64,000 nucleotides of DNA from Acidimicrobiales bacterium. GTDB lineage: Bacteria; Actinomycetota; Acidimicrobiia; Acidimicrobiales; Acidimicrobilacustridaceae. Below are positions 7,773 to 16,857 of the stretch, in pieces; position 1 is the first letter of the stretch, and each line of letters begins with the position of its first letter. The position numbers were made by a program, and so were the translations under genes. The stretch lies in assembly GCA_025455885.1 (NCBI GenBank), contig JALOLR010000003.1, positions 1 through 64,000 on the forward strand. Direction: 5' to 3'. The notes below the pieces were generated by a model that had not been told where the DNA came from, searched no databases, and worked only from the letters and a program-made list of their open reading frames with translations.

Positions 7773-10325
7773 TCATTCGACGACGCGAAGTGTTGCCGGG
7801 ATGTCCATGCGACGGAGACGGCGGAGGATGAGCACGGGCGCGATGGCGACGGCGACGATGCCGACCAGCGCGGCGACCACGAACGTGAACGGGTCGACGG
7901 CGGTCACCAGGAGCAGATCCGGGATCGTCTGGGTGAACAGGCGCTGCACCAGCCACCAGGTCAGGGCCACCCCGGCGGCGGTGCCGAGCAGGGTGGCCAC
8001 CACGCCGATGAGTGCGGACTCGGCCATGGCGAGACCGAGGACCGTGCGGGTGGGGAGGCCGAACGCGAACATCGTGGCGTGCTCGCGCGCTCGTTCGTCG
8101 GCGCTGATGCTCGAGGAGTTGAACGCGATGAGCACTGCGAGCAACAGCACCGCCCAGACGATGATCTGGAGGATGCCGAGGAACTCGTCCATGGTCGAAC
8201 GGATGGTGTCGATGGTCTCCGAGACCGGAGTGACCGCGCCGACCCCGTCGATGCCGAACAGGGTGCGGCGCAGGGCCTCGAGGTCGGCGCCCGGTGCCGG
8301 CTCCACGTCCACCTGGTTGACGATCCCCTCCAGGTTCAACAGCGCGGCGTGACGGCTGTCGAGGTAGGTCACGAACCGGAACGGGTACGGGTGGACGGCC
8401 CCCACCGGTAGCTCACTCGTCACCCACCGGTAGCCCGTGCCGTCGCGCACGGGGTGTCGGAGTTGCACCGGGTCGCCGACGCCGACGTCGAGGTCGTCGG
8501 CGGCCTTCTGCGAGACCACCAGTGCCGGCGTCTCGGAGTCGAGCGAGCCCTCGGTGGCGGTGGGCGACCAGACGCCGTCACGCAGGTCCATGACGTCGAT
8601 CAGGACGTCGAAGCGGTCGCTGCTCGTGGCGGTGGCCGGTCCGTCGGCCTGGCCGAGGTCGGTGTCGGGCCCGGCCAGCGTCCCACCGATGCGCAGACCG
8701 GCTGACGACCTTCCCACTCCCGGCGCCGACTCGACGGAGGCCAGTTCGGCGGAGCCGGTGGCGGTGAACGTCTGCAGCGCCACCGTCATCCGCTCCGGGC
8801 TCTCACCCAGCACCTCGGCCGAGCCGTCGTCGATCGTCCGGTAGATCGAGTCGATCATCCCGAAGACCGCGACGAGCGTGGTGACCGCCGCGGCGATGCC
8901 GAGGGCCGTCAGCAGTGTGCGCCGCGGCCGGCGCACCACCTCCCGCAGCGGGAGGTTCGTGATCGTCGATCCCGGGAGCGGGATCCGCTGTACGAGAGGC
9001 GCCAGCCCGCCACGCCCTGCGGTCCGGGGCCCGGTGCGGATGGCCTCGACCGGAGGGACCCGGACCGCACGGACGACCGGCCAGATGCTGGCCGCCAGCA
9101 CCAGCCCGACCCCCAGCGCGGTGGCCCGTAGGTACGGCCCGACCTGGAACGGGCGGAGCCACACCGGCATCGGGAAGAAGGACTCGGTGACGTTCCCCAT
9201 GGCTTCGCCGACCACGTACCCGACGAGGATCCCGGCGGCGACCCCGATCACCGCCACCTCGAACGCCATGAGGATCGGCCGCAACGCGAGCCAGGCGCGG
9301 GGGACACCGAGCGACATGCCCACGCCGATCTCCCGCCGTTGGGCCTCGACGATGCGGCCGGTCAGGTTGAACGCCGCGAAGGCGGCGCCGGCCAGGATCA
9401 GGAGCGCGAAGACGGTGAAGAACGTCTGGTCGTTCTCGATGTCGTCGTACAGCTGGCGGTACCCGCGTTCCTCCTCGAGGAGGCGGACCTCCGTCGCCGC
9501 CCCGGGGAGTCCGGTGGCGAGCGTCTCACGGAGCTCCGCCCGGGCCTGATCGGGGTCGACGCCGGGGGCCAGGCGGATCGATGCCTCGCTGATCTTCCCG
9601 GGGGTCGATGCCTCGGCCTGGGCTCGGGCCAACGACGTGAACAGCACCGCGAAGCCACCGGAGCCGAGGACGGTGCCGGTCTCGGACGCCGGGAGGAAGT
9701 ACCGCGGCGACTGTCCGGTTCCGACCCAGGGGATCTCCCGCTCCCCGCCGAGGCGAACCGTTCCGGTGGGCGGCAGATCGCGGGCACGGGCGAACCCGGC
9801 GTCCATCACGACGACGTCGGCACCGTCGTCCTCCGGGCCGAGCCCCCGACCCTCGCTGACGGACAGCGTGTCGACGGGTGGGGTGGGCGGCTCCGTCACC
9901 TCGACGCCGATGAGCCGGCCGGGCACGAGGATGACCTCCTCGGCGGTGGACGCATCGACCTGGACGTTCACCGCGAGCGACGTCGTCACGTCCGCGAACC
10001 ATTCCGGGTGAGGGGTCGAGGCGAGCGCGGTCCGCAGGGCGTCCTCGTCGACGGTGGTGTTCTGGGCCGGCGAGACGAGGATGTCGTGCGCGTTGGTCAC
10101 CTCGTAGGAGGCGTCGTAGCTCACCCTCCGCCATTCGGCCGAGGCCGACAGTCCTGCGTAGGTGCCCGTGCCCAGCGCGATGACCACGGCGATGGCGACG
10201 ACCTGCACCCATCGCTGGCGAAGATCGCGCAGGGACCACCGCAGCCAGAAGCGAACGGGCGGAGCGCTCCGTCCCGTTCGTGGTGCCTCGGACTCCGCCG
10301 TGGCGGAGCCGGTGGTGGTCACCAT
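7773..10325 (-). CDS. ABC transporter permease, FtsX/MacB type
   Basis: An 850-residue ABC permease of the FtsX/LolE/MacB superfamily, which moves lipids, peptides or lipoproteins across or out of the inner membrane instead of importing solutes. A first transmembrane helix lies at about 37-60, followed by a large extracytoplasmic domain (about 65-285). A first FtsX core (helices in FFTVFALLILAGAAFAAFN, LMAFEVAVIGVAAGILVG, ATALGVGLVLAASIWPVV) covers about 285-420. A central helix (LLTALGIAAAVTTLVAVFG) introduces a second extracytoplasmic domain, and a second FtsX core runs from about 715 to the end. It overlaps the upstream ATPase gene by 7 bases, so the two form an operon and one exporter. 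Substrate unknown. Confidence 0.9.
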   Translation of the reverse strand: MVTTTGSATAESEAPRTGRSAPPVRFWLRWSLRDLRQRWVQVVAIAVVIALGTGTYAGLSASAEWRRVSYDASYEVTNAHDILVSPAQNTTVDEDALRTALASTPHPEWFADVTTSLAVNVQVDASTAEEVILVPGRLIGVEVTEPPTPPVDTLSVSEGRGLGPEDDGADVVVMDAGFARARDLPPTGTVRLGGEREIPWVGTGQSPRYFLPASETGTVLGSGGFAVLFTSLARAQAEASTPGKISEASIRLAPGVDPDQARAELRETLATGLPGAATEVRLLEEERGYRQLYDDIENDQTFFTVFALLILAGAAFAAFNLTGRIVEAQRREIGVGMSLGVPRAWLALRPILMAFEVAVIGVAAGILVGYVVGEAMGNVTESFFPMPVWLRPFQVGPYLRATALGVGLVLAASIWPVVRAVRVPPVEAIRTGPRTAGRGGLAPLVQRIPLPGSTITNLPLREVVRRPRRTLLTALGIAAAVTTLVAVFGMIDSIYRTIDDGSAEVLGESPERMTVALQTFTATGSAELASVESAPGVGRSSAGLRIGGTLAGPDTDLGQADGPATATSSDRFDVLIDVMDLRDGVWSPTATEGSLDSETPALVVSQKAADDLDVGVGDPVQLRHPVRDGTGYRWVTSELPVGAVHPYPFRFVTYLDSRHAALLNLEGIVNQVDVEPAPGADLEALRRTLFGIDGVGAVTPVSETIDTIRSTMDEFLGILQIIVWAVLLLAVLIAFNSSSISADERAREHATMFAFGLPTRTVLGLAMAESALIGVVATLLGTAAGVALTWWLVQRLFTQTIPDLLLVTAVDPFTFVVAALVGIVAVAIAPVLILRRLRRMDIPATLRVVE

Positions 10326-11029
10326 TGCAGGTCCGACACGTCCCGTCGGCCGCCGGTGGGAGGTCCGTCGGCGACGACCCGGCCACCGCGGAGCTCGACG
10401 ACGCGATCGGCGGCGCGGGAGATCTCGCGGTTGTGGGTGACGACGAGGACCGTTCTGCCCGCTCGGGCCTGCTCCATCAGCAGGGCGAGGATGGCGACGC
10501 CGGTGTGGTAGTCGAGCTCTCCCGTAGGCTCGTCGGCCAGCACGACGGGGTTCTGGGTGGCGAGGGCCCGGGCGATGGCGACCCGTTGCTGCTCGCCGCC
10601 GGAGAGCATGGCGGGGAAGTGGTCGACCCGATCGCCGAGACCGACACGTTCCAGCATCTCGTGGGCGGTGGCCGAGGCCCCTGGGCGGCCGGCGACGTCG
10701 GCCCCGAACCGCACGTTCTCGACGGCGGTGAGCCCCGGGAACAGGTTGAAGCTCTGGAACACGAAGCTCACGGTCTCGCGCCGGTAGCGGAACAGCTCCG
10801 CCCGCCCGGCGGCGCTGAGGTCGTGGCCGGACACGACGGCGCGCCCCGACGTGGGCACGTCGAGAGCTCCCACGAGGTTCAACAGCGTCGTCTTGCCGGA
10901 GCCGCTCGGCCCGAGCACCACGACGAACTCCCCGCGGTCGACGACGAGGTCGACGCCGGTCAGCGCGTGCACCGTTCCCCCTGCCGTCTCGTAGCTGCGA
11001 CCGGCTCCCGCCAACTCGATGACGCCCAC
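10319..11029 (-). CDS. ABC transporter ATP-binding protein, LolD/MacB type
   Basis: A 236-residue nucleotide-binding subunit for the adjacent FtsX-type permease. Walker [13 protein letters not shown] (about 40-51), Q-loop [17 protein letters not shown], signature [15 protein letters not shown], Walker [13 protein letters not shown] and a switch His in VVTHNRE are all intact. The closest known classes are LolD and the ATPase domain of MacB. The GTG start at 11029 gives the family-like N terminus [28 protein letters not shown]-rich stretch about 40 bases upstream (11068-11080) may hold the promoter, but no box is convincing. Confidence 0.93.
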   Translation of the reverse strand: MGVIELAGAGRSYETAGGTVHALTGVDLVVDRGEFVVVLGPSGSGKTTLLNLVGALDVPTSGRAVVSGHDLSAAGRAELFRYRRETVSFVFQSFNLFPGLTAVENVRFGADVAGRPGASATAHEMLERVGLGDRVDHFPAMLSGGEQQRVAIARALATQNPVVLADEPTGELDYHTGVAILALLMEQARAGRTVLVVTHNREISRAADRVVELRGGRVVADGPPTGGRRDVSDLQW

Positions 11030-11110
11030 GATCGCATGGTGACGGCCCGCGCCGAGCAGGGTCAGGGTCCTAGGTCATTCCTCCCGGCCGCGGAGGGTGG
11101 CCGGCGTCGG

Positions 11111-12337
11111 TCAGGCCGGCGGTGCTCCCGCGACCAGCGAGGCCAGCTCGGCGGGGAGGCCCGGGGTGTCGTCGTAGGTCGCGCCCGAGCCGCTGCACGG
11201 GGCCCCTCGGCCCGACGCCCGACCCAGCTCCGCGGTCAGCTTCGGGTTGGAGGCGCTGAACACGCCCCAGGGGCTCTCGCAGCCCGGGACCACCCACGCG
11301 TGGGCCATCCAGGCGTTGCTCCCGCCCCCTTTGCGGCCGCCGCGGGCGGCGCACTCCTCGGCGCTCGTCCCCGATCCGCCCACCACCAGCGTGCCCTTCA
11401 CGCACAGCCCGACGTGCTGGTGGAACTCGACGTTGCCGCCCACGAAGGTCTGGTCGGGCGACGGCTCGCCGTCGGACAACAGGTAGTAGCTCAGTCCGAC
11501 CATGGTCGCGTCGTCGCCGGTGCCGTCGTAGAGCAGCATCTCGGGCTGGTCGATGACGAACTCGTCGTCGACGTGAGCGAAGTTCATCCAGTGCGACGCG
11601 ATCTCCGGGATGTAGGTGGTGACCATCACGTAACCGGCGGCCTTCGCCTCGACCGGGGTGGGGTAGCGCGCCGCCACCGCGGCGGCCTGGTCGAGCTCGG
11701 TCTCGAGCTGGGCGCAGGTGGCCGGGTCGGTGATCGGGGTCCAGGCCTGGGGCCCGTCGTGGCCGTCGTGCCCGCCCCCGGCGTCGCCCGCCGGCGCAGC
11801 CGCCGTCTCGCCGAGGCCGCCCACCGGCCCGGGCTCGGCGTGGTCGTGGCCGTCGCCGCCGCCGGCGAGGTCCATCCCCGCCTCGACCGCACCCCGGTAG
11901 TACGCCGCGGTGTTCATCCCGAGGTCGCAGCGGACGGGTTCCGCCTCGTGGTCGTGGTCGGTGTGGCCGTCGCCGGCCGTGCCGCTCGCCGAGGACGCCT
12001 CGGTCGTGCCGGTGAGGCTGGACGACGAGGCCCCGCTCAGCCCGGCGACCACCAACAGCACCGCGGCGGCGGGCGCCCCGAACTGGGCGAGGCGGCGACC
12101 GGGCCCGGCGTTGGCGGTGGGCGCGTAGAGCCGTGGACCGACGAGGGCCAGCACGGCCCCGACGACCACCGCCACCAGGCCCCCGACGAAGAGCACGTGC
12201 CCGACGTTCTCGAGCGCGAGCGCCCCGTCGATGTCGCGGTCGGCCGAGGAGTGGAGCCACGCGTCGAGCCCGAGCCCGGTGACCTGGGCGAGCGCCCCGG
12301 TGGCGACGATCCCGATACCCAGCTGGCGTGCGTCCAT
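11111..12337 (-). CDS. His-rich membrane-anchored protein of unknown function
   Basis: A 408-residue protein I do not recognise. Three hydrophobic helices occupy roughly residues 6-20, 40-65 and 84-104 (FGAPAAAVLLVVAGLSGAS). A Ser/Thr-rich stretch and three histidine/aspartate clusters (HTDHDHE, GDGHDHAE, GGGHDGHDG) follow. The remaining large domain contains CDLGMNTAAYYRG, ASHWMNFAHVDDEFVIDQPEMLLYDG, NVEFHQHVGLCVKG and several cysteines, so it is probably extracytoplasmic and disulfide-bonded. The HWMNFAHVD and HQHVG motifs plus the clusters suggest metal (copper, nickel or zinc) binding. The ATG at 12337 has GGGAGG 6-8 bases upstream, so I prefer it to the in-frame start at 12352. Confidence 0.6.
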   Translation of the reverse strand: MDARQLGIGIVATGALAQVTGLGLDAWLHSSADRDIDGALALENVGHVLFVGGLVAVVVGAVLALVGPRLYAPTANAGPGRRLAQFGAPAAAVLLVVAGLSGASSSSLTGTTEASSASGTAGDGHTDHDHEAEPVRCDLGMNTAAYYRGAVEAGMDLAGGGDGHDHAEPGPVGGLGETAAAPAGDAGGGHDGHDGPQAWTPITDPATCAQLETELDQAAAVAARYPTPVEAKAAGYVMVTTYIPEIASHWMNFAHVDDEFVIDQPEMLLYDGTGDDATMVGLSYYLLSDGEPSPDQTFVGGNVEFHQHVGLCVKGTLVVGGSGTSAEECAARGGRKGGGSNAWMAHAWVVPGCESPWGVFSASNPKLTAELGRASGRGAPCSGSGATYDDTPGLPAELASLVAGAPPA

Positions 12338-12425
12338 CCCCGGACCTCCCACGGCCCCGTGGCCGCAGAGCGACGCTAGCCCCCGACGCCGGCGCTGTCC
12401 CGGGCCTGGCGCTCCTGGGGTTCAG

Positions 12426-12466
12426 GTCCCTGTCAGGGACGGCGCCGGTGGGGGAGGGGCGATACT
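12426..12466 (+). promoter_or_regulatory. palindrome and leaderless promoter of the TPP-like gene
   Basis: GTCCCTG-T-CAGGGAC (12426-12440) is a perfect 15-bp palindrome. GATACT (12461-12466) lies 6 bases before the GTG at 12473 and fits a -10 box for a leaderless transcript. The palindrome would cover the -35 area, as an operator might. Confidence 0.45.
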
Positions 12467-12472
12467 GGGCCG

Positions 12473-13792
12473 GTGACCGCAGCCACCGTCCTCGACCTCC
12501 TCGCCGGCTGCCTCGTGGCCCAAGGGGCCCGACGGGTGTTCCGCGCACCGGGGAGCGACATGCCGGCCCTGGGCGGTCTCGACGAGATCGAGGTCGGGAG
12601 TGACGCGCTGGCCGCGATCCTGGCCGACGCCGACGGTCGCCTCGCCGTCGGTCCCGGGGCCGGTCCGGGCGTCGCACTGCTGTCCGGCCGGCGCATCCGC
12701 CTGTCCTCACAGCCCGGAGAGCGCGCCGCTCCCCAGGAGATCACGGACCCGACGTCGATCCCCGCCGCCGTCGGCGGCTGGTCGCTCGGCGAGGTCCACG
12801 CCGCCGCCGAGCTCGACCTCCTCCTCGATCTCGCCGCCCCGGCGCCCTCCGGGCTCGAGCCCTGGACCCTCGACCTCGGCGCCGACCACCTGATCACCCT
12901 GTCGCCCACGCTGGCCGAGTTCACCACGATGCTGCTCGTCGGGCCCGGCGTGGCGCGCGCCGGACAGGGGGCAGCGGTGGCCGAGGCCGCCCGGCGCACG
13001 GGAGCGGGGATCGTGGCCACCTTCGGCGCCGTGGGCGTCGTGCCGGTGGACGATCCCGCCTGGTGCGGGGTCGTCGGGCTCCAGCGCGACGACCCCGCAC
13101 TGTCGGGCCTCGACGATGCCGAGCTGGTCATCACCGCCGGCGTCGATCCCACCGAAGCCGTCGACCTCCTCCCCGACACCGCCCAGGTGCTCGACCTCGA
13201 GCCGTGGCAGCTCGGCCTCATGGCCTCGCACTGGCCCGACCCGACGTCGACCGCCTCGGGGTCGACCCTCACCCGTGGCGTGGCCGCCCTCGCCGACCGG
13301 CTCCGCTCGGCGGACGGTGGCCCGGCCCGGGCCGCCGTCGACGTGCTCGATGCCGCGAGGCCGGGTGCGCTGGTCGCCGCCGACGCCGGTCCGGCGGGTC
13401 TCTGGGTGGCGCGGGGCCTCGCGGCGAGCGCCGCCACCGTGGTCGTCCCCGCCCTCCCGGCGGAGGGCTTCGCGGTCGCGGCGGCGTTCGTCGCCGGCCT
13501 CGACGGTCGCCCGGCGGTGGCGGTCACGACCGCGCCGACCGACGCGTGCACCGAGGCCCTCGTCGAGCTGGCCGAGCGGCTCGGTGTCGCGCTGGTGGTC
13601 GAGGTGTGGGGGGCCGGGTCGGACCCTGACGACTCCGGGGCACCGGGTGATCCCGAGCACCGTGCCGAGCGGCTCCGCGCCGCCGTGGCTGCGCCGGGCG
13701 TCCACCGCCTCGCGGTCGCGGTCGACCCCGACGCCACCGACGTCCTGGTCGAGCTGGCCGGGCCCGTCACGGCGTGGACCGGCCGTCCCTGA
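12473..13792 (+). CDS. degenerate TPP-enzyme-like protein (acetolactate synthase superfamily fold)
   Basis: A 439-residue protein with the layout of thiamine-diphosphate enzymes of the acetolactate synthase/benzoylformate decarboxylase type but with eroded ends. The middle domain is clear: LLVGPGVARAGQGAAVAEAARRTGAGIVATFGAVGVVP followed by LDDAELVITAGVDPTEAV and a DLEPW segment. The N-terminal domain is shortened and lacks the catalytic Glu context (F-E-G/N) that activates the cofactor. The C-terminal domain (ADAGPAGLWVARGLAASAATVVVPALPAEGFAVAAA) lacks the GDG...N metal/diphosphate motif. It may be a non-catalytic relative or scaffold. The start is GTG with GATACT 6 bases upstream. The acyl-CoA synthetase gene follows after about 90 bases. 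Confidence 0.65.
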   Translation: MTAATVLDLLAGCLVAQGARRVFRAPGSDMPALGGLDEIEVGSDALAAILADADGRLAVGPGAGPGVALLSGRRIRLSSQPGERAAPQEITDPTSIPAAVGGWSLGEVHAAAELDLLLDLAAPAPSGLEPWTLDLGADHLITLSPTLAEFTTMLLVGPGVARAGQGAAVAEAARRTGAGIVATFGAVGVVPVDDPAWCGVVGLQRDDPALSGLDDAELVITAGVDPTEAVDLLPDTAQVLDLEPWQLGLMASHWPDPTSTASGSTLTRGVAALADRLRSADGGPARAAVDVLDAARPGALVAADAGPAGLWVARGLAASAATVVVPALPAEGFAVAAAFVAGLDGRPAVAVTTAPTDACTEALVELAERLGVALVVEVWGAGSDPDDSGAPGDPEHRAERLRAAVAAPGVHRLAVAVDPDATDVLVELAGPVTAWTGRP

Positions 13793-13795
13793 GCA

Positions 13796-13837
13796 CCCGC
13801 CGGGCCGCCCCCGGGCCGCCCCCGGAACGCCGGCGGG
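13796..13837 (+). terminator. hairpin after the TPP-like gene
   Basis: CCCGCCGG (13796-13803) pairs with CCGGCGGG (13830-13837) across a GC-rich 26-base loop, starting 3 bases after the stop codon. A -10-like TAAGGT (13845-13850) for the next gene follows directly. Modest support. Confidence 0.4.
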
Positions 13838-13885
13838 AGAGCGGTAAGGTCCCGCCCGTCCCGTCGTCCGACCAGGGTGGAGACC

Positions 13886-15529
13886 ATGGCGATCGTCCCC
13901 GAGACCTTCAACTTCGCCGACCTCTGGGAGGCGGTGGTCGAACGCGTCGCTGACCGGGAGGCCCTCGTGTGCGGCTCCGACCGCCGCACGTACGCGGAGC
14001 TCGAGGAGCACGCCAACCGGCTCGCCCACTGGATGCTCGACCAGGGCGTGCGCCCGGGCGACTACGTCGGGCTGTACCTCACCAACTCCGTGGAGTGGGT
14101 CGAGGCCTTCCTGGCCTGCTTCAAGATCCGGGCCGTCCCGATCAACGTGAACTACCGCTACGTCGCCGACGAGCTGGCCTATCTGTTCACCGACGCCGCC
14201 CTGGTCGGGGTGCTGGTCGACCGGGCCTTCACCGACCGGTTGGCCGAGGTGGTGCCCCAGGTCCCCTCCATCCGGTGGGCGGTCGTCGTCGACGACGACT
14301 CCGACGCCCCGACCGGCGCCCTCGACTCGTCATCCCTGCCCGTCACCGCCTACGCCGACGCGCTGGCCGCCGGGTCCCCCGAGCGGGGCTTCGACGGTCG
14401 GACCAACGACGACCTCTACGTCATCTACACCGGCGGCACCACGGGGATGCCCAAGGGCGTCGTGTGGCGACACGAGGACGCCTTCTATGCCTGCGTCGGC
14501 GGCGGGGACCCCATGCGGATGCTCGGGCCCGTCGACACCCCCGAGCAGATCCTCGACCGGATCGTCCCGGGCTTCGTCTTCCACCCCGTCGCCCCGCTCA
14601 TGCACGCCGCCGGACAGTGGACGATGCTCAGCGTGCTCCTCTGCGGCGGCAAGAACGTCCTGCTCGAGGGCAGCCTCGACCCGGCCGGGGTGTGGCGCAC
14701 GATCGAGGCCGAGGGCGTCAACACCATCAGCGTGGTGGGCGACGCCGTGGTGAAGCCGATGCTCGACGCGTGGGAGGCCGAGGGGCCCTTCGACATCTCC
14801 TCCTTGCTGGCCATCGGTTCGGGCGGCGCGCCGCTCACCCCGTCGACGCGGGCCCGGGCCCTCGACCTGCTCCCCTCGGTCGTCATCACCGACGGCTACG
14901 GGTCGTCCGAGACCGGTGCCCAGACGGCCCGCACGTTCACCACCGAGGGCGGGTCCGAGTCGTTCTCGGAGTTCGGCGGCGGGGCCACCACCGCGGTGAT
15001 CGACGAGACGACCCGGACCATCGTCGCCCCGGGGAGCGGGGTGACGGGCCGGGTGGGCCGACGGGGCCGGATCCCGTTGCGCTACCACAACGACCCGGAC
15101 AAGACCGACGACACGATCGTGGAGATCGACGGGGAGCGCTGGATCCTCACCGGCGACCAGGCGACCGTCGAGGTCGACGGGAGCATCACCCTCCTCGGCC
15201 GCGGCTCGGCGTGCATCAACACCGGTGGCGAGAAGGTCTACCCGGAGGAGGTGGAGGCCGTCATCGCCGGGCATCCGGCGGTGTACGACGTCGTCGTGGT
15301 CGGGACCCCCGACGATCGGTGGGGGGAGCGGGTCACCGCCGTCGTGCAGGTCCGGCCCGGCGAGTCGCTCACCCTCGAGGAGCTCGATGCCCACTGCCGG
15401 CCGCACCTCGCCGGGTACAAGCTCCCCCGTACGCTGGTGCTGGTCGACGAGGTGGTGCGCACCCCCGCCGGGAAGGCCGACCATCGCTGGGCCCGTGCCA
15501 CCGCCACCGGGCCGGTCCCGCCCGCCTGA
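13886..15529 (+). CDS. AMP-forming acyl-CoA synthetase (FadD-type)
   Basis: A 547-residue AMP-binding ligase that activates a carboxylic acid as acyl-AMP and then acyl-CoA. It contains the A3 motif YTGGTTGMPKGV (about 181-192), DGYGSSETGAQ (A5 region), TGDQATVEVDGSITLLGRGSACINTGGEKVYPEEVE (A7-A8), and the terminal Lys motif PAGKADHRWA. Substrate specificity is not visible; family members in actinobacteria act on fatty acids and steroid side-chain acids. The ATG at 13886 with GGTGGAGA upstream is preferred over an in-frame GTG three codons earlier. A close paralogue on the other strand (18461-20080) suggests an old duplication around the CaiB and aldehyde dehydrogenase genes. Confidence 0.92.
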   Translation: MAIVPETFNFADLWEAVVERVADREALVCGSDRRTYAELEEHANRLAHWMLDQGVRPGDYVGLYLTNSVEWVEAFLACFKIRAVPINVNYRYVADELAYLFTDAALVGVLVDRAFTDRLAEVVPQVPSIRWAVVVDDDSDAPTGALDSSSLPVTAYADALAAGSPERGFDGRTNDDLYVIYTGGTTGMPKGVVWRHEDAFYACVGGGDPMRMLGPVDTPEQILDRIVPGFVFHPVAPLMHAAGQWTMLSVLLCGGKNVLLEGSLDPAGVWRTIEAEGVNTISVVGDAVVKPMLDAWEAEGPFDISSLLAIGSGGAPLTPSTRARALDLLPSVVITDGYGSSETGAQTARTFTTEGGSESFSEFGGGATTAVIDETTRTIVAPGSGVTGRVGRRGRIPLRYHNDPDKTDDTIVEIDGERWILTGDQATVEVDGSITLLGRGSACINTGGEKVYPEEVEAVIAGHPAVYDVVVVGTPDDRWGERVTAVVQVRPGESLTLEELDAHCRPHLAGYKLPRTLVLVDEVVRTPAGKADHRWARATATGPVPPA

Positions 15530-15530
15530 A

Positions 15531-15547
15531 CCGACCGACCGGTCTGG
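15531..15547 (+). promoter_or_regulatory. imperfect palindrome in front of the CoA-transferase gene
   Basis: CCGACCGACCGGTCTGG contains the palindrome GACCGGTC with one mismatch in the flanks. It resembles the ACCGAC-N2-GTCGGT site at 37053-37070. CAGGAT (15548-15553) lies just after it and exactly 6 bases before the ATG at 15560. Weak operator candidate. Confidence 0.3.
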
Positions 15548-15559
15548 CAGGATGCGGCC

Positions 15560-16756
15560 ATGACCGACGCCGCCGCCCACGAGCCGCCCTCCACCCCGCC
15601 GATCGTGGCCCGCACCGGCCCGCTGGCCGGGGTGCGGGTGGTGGAGCTCGTCGGGCTCGGACCCGCCCCGTTCGGGGCCATGGTCCTCGCCGACTACGGC
15701 GCCGACGTCGTCGCCGTGGACCGACCCGCCAAGGTCACGGGCGCGCCGGTGGCGTCGGCGCGGATGGGGGTCTTCAACCGCAACCGCCGCTCGGTCGCCG
15801 TCGACCTGAAGTCCGCCGAGGGCCTCGAGATCGTGCGCCGCCTCGTCGACGGCGCCGACGTGTTCGTCGAGGGGTTCCGACCCGGGGTGGCCGAGCGGCT
15901 CGGGTTGGGACCCGACGTGTTGTGCGAGCGGAACCCCGGGCTGGTCTACGCCCGCATGACCGGATGGGGTCAGGACGGGCCGTGGGCGGACCGGGCCGGC
16001 CACGACATCAACTACGTCGCGATGGCCGGGCCCCTCGCCCACATCGGCCGCGTCGGCCAGCCGCCGACGGTCCCGTTGAACCTGGTCGGCGACTTCGGGG
16101 GCGGAGGGCTGCTGATGGCCCTCGGCGTCTGCGCGGCGCTCGTGGAGAAGGCCCGCTCGGGCCTCGGACAGGTGCTCGACGTGGCCATGGTCGACGGGGC
16201 GTCGCTCATCTCGGCGCCGATGGTGCCCGCCTACGTCGGGGGCACCTTCTCGGACGAGCGGGGCACCAACATGCTCGACTCCGGCGCCCCCTGGTACGAC
16301 GTCTACGAGACCGCCGACGGTGGGTGGGTCAGCGTCGGGGCGATCGAGCCGCAGTTCTACGTCGAGCTGCTCGACGGGCTGGGCCTCGCCGACGACGACC
16401 TGCCCCCCCAGCACGACCGGTCCGGGTGGCCGGTGCTGCGCGAACGCTTCGCGGCGGTGATCGCCGGCCGCACCCGCGCCGAGTGGGAGGCGGTCTTCGA
16501 GCACCGCGACGCCTGCGTGGCCCCGGTGCTCACCTACCGCGAAGCCGCCGGCCACCCCCACCTGGCGGCCCGGCGCACCTACCTGTCCCCCGACGGTGCC
16601 GTGCAACCCGCTCCCGCCCCCCGGTTCTCGCGCACCCCCGCCGCCGTCGACCGCCCACCGGTGCCGCCCGGCCACGACACCGACGCCGTGCTCGCCGACG
16701 TGGGGCTCACCGCCGAGCAGGTGGCCGACCTGCGGCGCCGGGGTGTCGTGGCCTGA
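15560..16756 (+). CDS. CaiB/BaiF family CoA transferase (alpha-methylacyl-CoA racemase-like)
   Basis: A 398-residue family III CoA-transferase-fold protein. Its opening LAGVRVVELVGLGPAPFGAMVLADYGADVVAVDRP and NRNRRSVAVDLKSAEG are typical. The GPAPF stretch, MTGWGQDGPWADRAGHDINYVAMAG and a SAPMVPAYVGG active-site region match alpha-methylacyl-CoA racemases (AMACR/Mcr) more than CoA transferases. In this group an Asp (in GHDINY) and a His do the proton transfer. It probably epimerises 2-methyl-branched acyl-CoAs made by the neighbouring synthetases before beta-oxidation; that pathway link is inference. ATG start at 15560. Confidence 0.88.
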   Translation: MTDAAAHEPPSTPPIVARTGPLAGVRVVELVGLGPAPFGAMVLADYGADVVAVDRPAKVTGAPVASARMGVFNRNRRSVAVDLKSAEGLEIVRRLVDGADVFVEGFRPGVAERLGLGPDVLCERNPGLVYARMTGWGQDGPWADRAGHDINYVAMAGPLAHIGRVGQPPTVPLNLVGDFGGGGLLMALGVCAALVEKARSGLGQVLDVAMVDGASLISAPMVPAYVGGTFSDERGTNMLDSGAPWYDVYETADGGWVSVGAIEPQFYVELLDGLGLADDDLPPQHDRSGWPVLRERFAAVIAGRTRAEWEAVFEHRDACVAPVLTYREAAGHPHLAARRTYLSPDGAVQPAPAPRFSRTPAAVDRPPVPPGHDTDAVLADVGLTAEQVADLRRRGVVA

Positions 16757-16797
16757 GCGACTACCGACGCCGCCCCGGCGTCCGCACCCCGGACGCG

Positions 16798-16829
16798 GAG
16801 CGACCCGGCACCGAGGGGCCGGGTCGCTC
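16798..16829. terminator. strong bidirectional hairpin
   Basis: A perfect 12-bp stem, GAGCGACCCGGC (16798-16809) with GCCGGGTCGCTC (16818-16829), around an 8-base loop. It sits between the convergent CoA-transferase and aldehyde dehydrogenase genes. Confidence 0.75.
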
Positions 16830-16857
16830 GTCGGACGGGGGCGGGGTGCCCCTCGGA

